From Desulfovibrio sp. (lineage in GTDB: Bacteria > Desulfobacterota > Desulfovibrionia > Desulfovibrionales > Desulfovibrionaceae): DNA of 9,718 bases. Below the pieces are notes generated by a model. It was not told where the DNA came from and did no database searches. It saw only the letters and a program-made list of their open reading frames with translations. Positions 5,872 through 9,718 of this stretch are shown here, piece after piece. Location: contig JAIRTI010000008.1 of NCBI GenBank assembly GCA_031255035.1, positions 1-9,718 of the forward strand. Reading direction: 5' to 3'. Each line of letters opens with the position of its first letter. Position 1 is the first letter of the stretch. The position numbers and the translations under genes were made by a program.

Positions 5872-6627
5872 TCACATTTGAAAGGCTTCTCCCAGATAGA
5901 CCCGGCGGGCCTTGGAGTCGTTGATCAGATCGTCCGGCGTGCCGTGGACAATAACCTGTCCCTCATGCATGAGATAAGCCCTGTCGCAAATACGCAAGGT
6001 TTCCCGCACGTTGTGGTCGGAGATCAAGACGCCGATATTTCTCTCACGCAAGTCTTTAATCAGGCCTTGAATATCGTCGACGGCCAGCGGGTCAATGCCG
6101 GCAAAGGGTTCATCCAGAAGAATGAACTGCGGCTCGCGTATGAGGGAACGGGCTATTTCCAGACGGCGGCGTTCCCCGCCGGAAAGGTGCGAGGCCAGTG
6201 AATGGCGTAAATGGGCGATGCTGAATTCTTCAAGTAATTGTTCAGCTTTTTGTTTCTGTTTCGCCTTGGAAAGCCCCGTATACTCAAAAATAATGCGCAA
6301 ATTGTCCATAACCGACAGCCGGCGGAACACGGAGCTTTCCTGCGGAAGATAGGAAAGGCCGTGACGCGCGCGTTCGTGCAGCGGCCACCCGACTATGTCG
6401 GCGCCGTTCAGGTACACGGAACCGGCGCTCGGCTTCTGGATGCCGATGATCATGTAAAAACTGGTCGTCTTGCCCGCGCCGTTCGGGCCAAGAAGGCCGA
6501 CGATTTCCTTATCATGAACGTCAAGCGAGACGCCCCGGACAACTTCCCTGTCGCCGTAGCGCTTATGAAGGTCTTGCGCCATGAGGTGGCTGCCGCCAAC
6601 GCCGTTCGCAGAGCTTGCCGTCAGCAT
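5872..6627 (-). CDS. lptB: LPS export ABC transporter ATPase LptB
   Basis: The 251-residue ATPase has Walker A GPNGAGKT (47-54), Q-loop Q96 in YLPQESSVFRRLSV, signature LSGGE (148-152), Walker B FILLDEP (168-174) with E173, and switch H205 in SDHNVRET. SYLPQESSVFRRLSV, DHNVRETL and the final RRVYLGEAF are typical of LptB. On the cytoplasmic side, two LptB subunits drive LptF/LptG to extract LPS and push it onto LptC and LptA; LptF and LptG are not in the window. The ATG at 6627 overlaps the lptA stop by one base (TGATG) and has GGAGG eight bases upstream; an in-frame TTG at 6630 is a weaker alternative. In related bacteria rpoN often follows lptB, but here a repeat element follows. Confidence 0.95.
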   Translation of the reverse strand: MLTASSANGVGGSHLMAQDLHKRYGDREVVRGVSLDVHDKEIVGLLGPNGAGKTTSFYMIIGIQKPSAGSVYLNGADIVGWPLHERARHGLSYLPQESSVFRRLSVMDNLRIIFEYTGLSKAKQKQKAEQLLEEFSIAHLRHSLASHLSGGERRRLEIARSLIREPQFILLDEPFAGIDPLAVDDIQGLIKDLRERNIGVLISDHNVRETLRICDRAYLMHEGQVIVHGTPDDLINDSKARRVYLGEAFQM

Positions 6628-7214
6628 CAAGGCGCCTCCAGCTTCAAGCCGCCCTTGCGGTTGTCTTCGGTTTTGTCGGGTGAATAAAAGGTAATGCTGC
6701 CGCCGCTGGGCATGCCGGAACGGTTGGTGCTGAAGTAATGCTCGATGGTTTGCCGGGTGCTGATCACGTTCTGTTTGGCATCGGTCAATACCGGGTTGCC
6801 TTCCATAACGAAGCGATCGTCCTTGCTGTAATAGGTCGCCTTTTTACAGGTGCCGCGCCGATCTTCGCTCTTCATGCGCACTTTTCCCTCGGCCACGATG
6901 CGATCGATGTCCCCGGCCTGCATGCCGGCCCCGCCGAGATCGGAAGCCGCCGGGTCGCCTTCGCCTTTCTTTTCCAGAAAAACCGTCATTTTTTCCGACC
7001 ACAGTTCAAAATCCGGACGGATCACATGCACATTGCCGATGAAGTGGACAAGCTGGGCATTGGCGTCATAATCCATTCGGCCCGACGTTATGGTTGTCGG
7101 TATTTTTTTGCTCGCGTCACTTTCCGCGCCCATGGCCGGGACAACGCCGCATAGAAAAAAGACGACCAGCAGCGCAAGACTCGACAATAGCGCCGATACT
7201 GCGGTTTTTATCAT
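6627..7214 (-). CDS. lptA: periplasmic LPS-transport protein LptA (OstA-like)
   Basis: The 195-residue protein has a signal peptide (hydrophobic core about 8-25, likely cut after AMGA at residue 30). A LptA/OstA domain follows: ITSGRMDYDANAQLVHFIGN (43-61) and later VAEGKVRMKS, ATYYSKDDRFVMEGNPVL and TRQTIEHYF match the beta-jellyroll repeats of the family. LptA polymerises in the periplasm into a bridge that carries LPS from LptC to LptD. An inserted loop rich in Gly/Ala (about 83-102) is a little longer than I would expect. The ATG at 7214 has AAGGAA six bases upstream. Its stop overlaps the lptB start by one base. A 123-base gap separates it from lptC, unlike every other junction in this operon. 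Confidence 0.88.
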   Translation of the reverse strand: MIKTAVSALLSSLALLVVFFLCGVVPAMGAESDASKKIPTTITSGRMDYDANAQLVHFIGNVHVIRPDFELWSEKMTVFLEKKGEGDPAASDLGGAGMQAGDIDRIVAEGKVRMKSEDRRGTCKKATYYSKDDRFVMEGNPVLTDAKQNVISTRQTIEHYFSTNRSGMPSGGSITFYSPDKTEDNRKGGLKLEAP

Positions 7215-7337
7215 ATTTCATTCCTTGCCGCACTGGGCGGACGTATACCGTTTGAGACAGCATCCCGCCCGGTTGAGGGGGATTCAGAGGCACAAAGTTT
7301 ATCGCGTCGAGGCTTCCGGGGCAGCTTCGGGGACGGC

Positions 7338-7994
7338 TTATGGGGCCGGGCCTTCCAGAAAGACAACCACATTGCCTTCCGCTTCAAGCCGTTGCTCATT
7401 GACAAACCAGATGATCCGGTTGGCCTGGCCGTCCGCGTTTTTTGTGTTGAACGCGCCGCCATCAGGAAAAGTCATGGTTTTGGCGGTGCCGTTGTAAACC
7501 AGTATCTGGCCGGTGAGGATATTGTCGTCCTGGGTGACCCGCACGTTTTGGAAAAATCGGAGAATATGGCTTTCCTGAGCGATGTCGCCCTGATCCGAAC
7601 GCACATGCAGCTCTTTGCCGTCTTCGCCCATAAAATAAGTCAGTTGCGGCTGTTCAACAAAAATACCGCCGTCCTGCTGCTGCATGTTCGCCCACTGGGC
7701 CTTCAGACGCCACAACTCGAACCCGCCCTCGCCCTGGCTCAGGTTGATGTTTTTTAAGGCCAGTTCCAAAGAGCTTTTGTCTTCCTGCTCCGAAGCGGCA
7801 CGCGCTTCGGCCGGCGGCGTCCGGGAGGACGCTTCCGCGCCCTGCTCCGTCCCGACGGCCTGAGGGGAAGCGCCTGTGCTGGCCGATGGATCTGTGCCGC
7901 CATCAGGCTCGCGCTCCGGCATGAACCAGAGGCCTGCGCCCAACAGGGCCAAGGCTGTGGCCACAATCATAATTTTCCTGGAGGCGTTCAGCAC
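7338..7994 (-). CDS. lptC: LPS export membrane anchor LptC
   Basis: The protein has 218 residues: a short cytoplasmic end, one membrane helix (8-24), a disordered linker rich in Ala, Pro, Glu and Ser (26-73), and a periplasmic LptC domain (about 75-212) with FELWRLKAQWANMQQQDGGI, HVRSDQGDIAQESHILRFFQ and LEAEGNVVV. LptC joins the inner-membrane LptB2FG motor to LptA. Start: the GTG at 7994 has GGAG six bases upstream and overlaps kdsC by seven bases; an ATG at 7970 would cut into the membrane helix. After the TAA the same frame continues for 12 codons (AVPEAAPEASTR) to a second TAA, resembling a lost C-terminal tail. The domain is poorly conserved, so the name rests on topology, motifs and position. 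Confidence 0.85.
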   Translation of the reverse strand: MLNASRKIMIVATALALLGAGLWFMPEREPDGGTDPSASTGASPQAVGTEQGAEASSRTPPAEARAASEQEDKSSLELALKNINLSQGEGGFELWRLKAQWANMQQQDGGIFVEQPQLTYFMGEDGKELHVRSDQGDIAQESHILRFFQNVRVTQDDNILTGQILVYNGTAKTMTFPDGGAFNTKNADGQANRIIWFVNEQRLEAEGNVVVFLEGPAP

Positions 7995-8539
7995 GGATGG
8001 CTCCAGGCCGCCAGCACCTCTTCATACTTGCCCTGGGCCATGAGCAGGTGGCGGATAATCTCTCTGACCGCGCCCTGGCCGCCCCTGGCCGTTGTCACGT
8101 AGGCGGCTATTTTTTTGACTTCCGGCTGGGCGTTGGCCACGGCCAGGGGCAGTCCGACCATATCCATGACGGACAGATCCACCCAGTCGTCGCCAAGGTA
8201 GGCCATTTGTTCCCATTGAAGCGAATGGCGGTCTTTAAGCTCTTCCAGGCAGGCGCGCTTATCCAGAAAACCGGCGAAATAGTCGCCGATGCCCAGATCC
8301 CGGACGCGGGCCTCAACGGCGTCCGAGTCCAGGCCGGTGATGACCGCGACGCGAATCCCGGCTTTCTGGGCGATTTTGATGCCCAGGCCGTCCTGCACGT
8401 CAAAGCGTTTCATGACCTGATTGCGCAAGTCGTAATACAACCCGCCGTCGGTCAGAACGCCGTCCACATCCAGAACGAGCAGACGGATGTCCACGGCCGC
8501 CTGAATGGGGAAAAACAACGCGCCCAGATCGCTATGCAT
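7988..8539 (-). CDS. kdsC: 3-deoxy-D-manno-octulosonate 8-phosphate phosphatase
   Basis: This 183-residue protein is a short HAD phosphatase without a large cap domain, as usual for KdsC. Motif 1 is LDVDGVLTDGG (nucleophile D24, acid D26), motif 2 VITG (T68), motif 3 K94 and motif 4 YLGDDWVDL (D117, D118). RFDVQDGLGI and the C-terminal ARGGQGAVREI are KdsC hallmarks; the latter closes the neighbouring subunit's active site in the tetramer. It removes phosphate from KDO-8-phosphate to give free KDO. I start it at the ATG at 8539, with GGAG eight bases upstream; it overlaps kdsA by eight bases. A longer open frame upstream reads through kdsA and is not protein-like. Next to KdsA, the role is clear. 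Confidence 0.94.
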   Translation of the reverse strand: MHSDLGALFFPIQAAVDIRLLVLDVDGVLTDGGLYYDLRNQVMKRFDVQDGLGIKIAQKAGIRVAVITGLDSDAVEARVRDLGIGDYFAGFLDKRACLEELKDRHSLQWEQMAYLGDDWVDLSVMDMVGLPLAVANAQPEVKKIAAYVTTARGGQGAVREIIRHLLMAQGKYEEVLAAWSHPC

Positions 8540-9368
8540 GCAGAAGGCTCCAGATGGCTGAAAGTTCTTTAAGCAGCGGCGCCAGATCAGAGAGAGCCAG
8601 GCTGTTCGGGCCGTCGCACAAAGCGGAATCAGGGTGGGGATGGCATTCCATGAACACCCCGTCGGCGCCGGCGGCCACAGCGGCTCTGGCCAGCGCGGGC
8701 GCCATGCGCCTGTCGCCCCCGGAACAAGCCCCCTGCCCTCCCGGCAACTGTACGGCATGGGTGGCGTCCATCACGACCGGAGCGCCGATTTCGCCCATGA
8801 TGGCAAAAGAGCGCATGTCGACAACCAGGTTATTGTACCCGAAGGACGCCCCGCGTTCGGTCAGCAAGATGCGGCTGTTTCCGGTGGAAGCGATTTTGTC
8901 GTACACGTGCCTCATGTCCCAGGGCGCCAGAAACTGGCCCTTTTTCACGTTGACCAGCGCCCCGCTGTTTCCGGCCGCGACAAGGAGGGCGGTCTGACGG
9001 CATAAAAAAGCGGGAATTTGAAGGATATCCGCCACTTTTGCCACGACCGCCGCGTCATCGGGTTCATGGATGTCGGTGATGACGGGCAGGCCCGTTTCCT
9101 CCCGGATGCGTCCGAGCCAGTCCAGACCGCGAACCATGCCGGGGCCGCGAAAACTTTGCGCCGAAGTCCGGTTGGCCTTATCGTACGAAGACTTGAAAAC
9201 CGCCGTGAGCCCGGCCGCCTCCGCCGCCTCCCTGACGGCCAGGGCAACGTCCAGGGCCAGTTCGTAACTTTCAAGAACGCAGGGACCGGCAATGATAAAA
9301 GGCCGCGAACAAAGCGACTTGTACAGGGCGTCGCCGTCACGGGCGCGAGCGGAAGATGAAACGTTCAT
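8532..9368 (-). CDS. kdsA: 3-deoxy-8-phosphooctulonate synthase (metal-dependent type)
   Basis: The 278-residue TIM-barrel enzyme joins phosphoenolpyruvate and arabinose-5-phosphate to form KDO-8-phosphate. Motifs: IAGPCVLES (26-34), FKSSYDKANRTS (58-69), TDIHEP (98-103), VKKGQF (141-146), ERGASFGYNNL (171-181), DATHAVQ (201-207) and MECHPHPDSALCDGPNSL (240-257). C30, H204, E241 and D252 correspond to the metal ligands of class II enzymes such as Aquifex KdsA, where class I (E. coli) has Asn in place of Cys. One oddity: FLCRQTALL (121-129) has Ala127 where most KdsA have Asp (RQTDL). The ATG at 9368 gives a normal length; the frame stays open upstream only through repeat sequence. Its ribosome-binding site is weak (GAGTAAG). 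It heads the KDO/Lpt operon. Confidence 0.94.
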   Translation of the reverse strand: MNVSSSARARDGDALYKSLCSRPFIIAGPCVLESYELALDVALAVREAAEAAGLTAVFKSSYDKANRTSAQSFRGPGMVRGLDWLGRIREETGLPVITDIHEPDDAAVVAKVADILQIPAFLCRQTALLVAAGNSGALVNVKKGQFLAPWDMRHVYDKIASTGNSRILLTERGASFGYNNLVVDMRSFAIMGEIGAPVVMDATHAVQLPGGQGACSGGDRRMAPALARAAVAAGADGVFMECHPHPDSALCDGPNSLALSDLAPLLKELSAIWSLLHA

Positions 9369-9416
9369 AGGGCTTACTCGGGCCTTTTTCCTTATGACAT
9401 TCCTTTGAGGCCAACA

Positions 9417-9445
9417 AGAATACGCTGTAACCGGCGTGAAGGCAA
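9417..9445 (-). promoter_or_regulatory. candidate promoter of the kdsA-lptB operon
   Basis: On the minus strand TTGCCT (9445-9440) and TATTCT (9422-9417) are 17 bases apart, the same -35 box and spacing as the candidate purQ promoter. The leader would be about 40 bases. The -35 box lies only 19 bases from the end of the third mobile-like repeat, so the element forms the upstream border of this promoter. Confidence 0.5.
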
Positions 9446-9464
9446 TACAAGTTAAAAAAGGCCG

Positions 9465-9567
9465 GCAATTCTCATTTTGTCGAAGCCAATTTGATCGCAT
9501 GTGGGCTCTGCCCACACCCGCCAGGACCTTGCCGGCCCCAGCTTCGCACCTGGACCCGGCGATTGGG
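9465..9567 (-). repeat. MITE-like repeat, copy 3 (blocks B-C on the minus strand)
   Basis: Read on the minus strand this is block B (about 9567-9534) followed by block C (about 9533-9465), in the same relative orientation as copy 1. It ends in the terminal sequence AATGAGAATTGC. Block C keeps the hairpin TGTGGGC/GCCCACA with a different loop (TCT on the plus strand). Block A is absent. It borders the kdsA promoter. Confidence 0.75.
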
Positions 9568-9613
9568 TGACGGGAGTGTTGCCCTGTTGATACGCGCAGC
9601 CGGAAGCCAAACT

Positions 9614-9690
9614 GAGGGGGTCCGGGGGAAATCATTTCCCCCGGCGGGGATTCCAAAGGGGCAGCGCCCCTTTGGCCGCCGGAGGCATGC
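9614..9690. repeat. GC-rich palindromic repeat, copy 3 (reverse orientation)
   Basis: It holds a 10-bp stem CCGGGGGAAA-TCA-TTTCCCCCGG (9622-9644) and a 10-bp stem CCAAAGGGGC-AGC-GCCCCTTTGG (9653-9675), then GGCCGCCGGAGGCATGCC, the reverse of the start of copy 1. Stem bases differ from copies 1 and 2 in matching pairs, so both hairpins stay intact. Confidence 0.85.
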
Positions 9691-9693
9691 CTT

Positions 9694-9718
9694 AAAAAGC
9701 TCATAATGAGAATTGCTG
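9694..9718 (+). repeat. edge of a fourth MITE-like copy (end of block A)
   Basis: The last 25 bases are identical to 277-301, the end of block A and its junction to block B in copy 1 (contains GCTCATAATGAGAATTGCTG). The rest lies beyond the window. Only six bases separate it from the palindromic repeat. Confidence 0.7.

Noticed and set aside
9369..9704. Upstream extension of kdsA by 112 codons
   Set aside because: The extra sequence translates two repeat families and the presumed promoter; KdsA of 278 residues is already full length.

Overview
The window looks like a chromosomal segment of a moderately GC-rich sulfate reducer of the Desulfovibrio/Bilophila type (Desulfovibrionaceae). I infer this from the style of the proteins, the compact KdsA-KdsC-LptC-LptA-LptB run, and the many GC-rich palindromic repeats between operons. 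No database search was possible. Most of the coding sequence builds or exports lipopolysaccharide (LPS).

Layout: (1) 1-121, minus strand, the N-terminus of a TusA-domain protein (YedF-like) running off the left edge, with a candidate promoter at 209-237. (2) 248-405, a mobile-element-like repeat. (3) 486-3862, plus strand, a three-gene lipid A operon: the MsbA-type flippase, a DUF374 acyltransferase and an LpxL/HtrB-type acyltransferase. (4) 3859-5203, minus strand, purQ followed by a Cys-rich hypothetical gene coupled to it by an ATGA overlap; the hypothetical gene appears broken by a one-base frameshift, and its stop codon overlaps that of the lpxL-like gene. (5) 5204-5871, about 670 bases without a gene: a candidate purQ promoter, a palindromic repeat, a short tandem repeat, an AT-rich island with two small palindromes, and a second, intact copy of the mobile-element-like repeat. 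(6) 5872-9368, minus strand, kdsA-kdsC-lptC-lptA-lptB, with overlapping junctions except for a 123-base gap between lptC and lptA. (7) 9369-9718, a candidate kdsA promoter, then a third copy of the mobile repeat, a palindromic repeat and the edge of a fourth copy.

How the genes fit together: KdsA and KdsC make the inner-core sugar KDO; the two acyltransferases probably finish lipid A; MsbA flips the LPS core across the inner membrane; LptB (ATPase), LptC (membrane anchor) and LptA (periplasmic bridge) carry it towards the outer membrane. PurQ (purine synthesis) is unrelated and sits between the two LPS operons.

I found no new enzyme system. The least ordinary content is non-coding: (a) a repeat family about 150 bp long, with terminal inverted repeats and internal blocks that occur in different orientations in different copies, apparently switched at GGCC joints; and (b) a palindromic repeat family whose hairpin stems show paired base changes between copies. 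One copy of (b) also encodes the tail of the frameshifted hypothetical gene.
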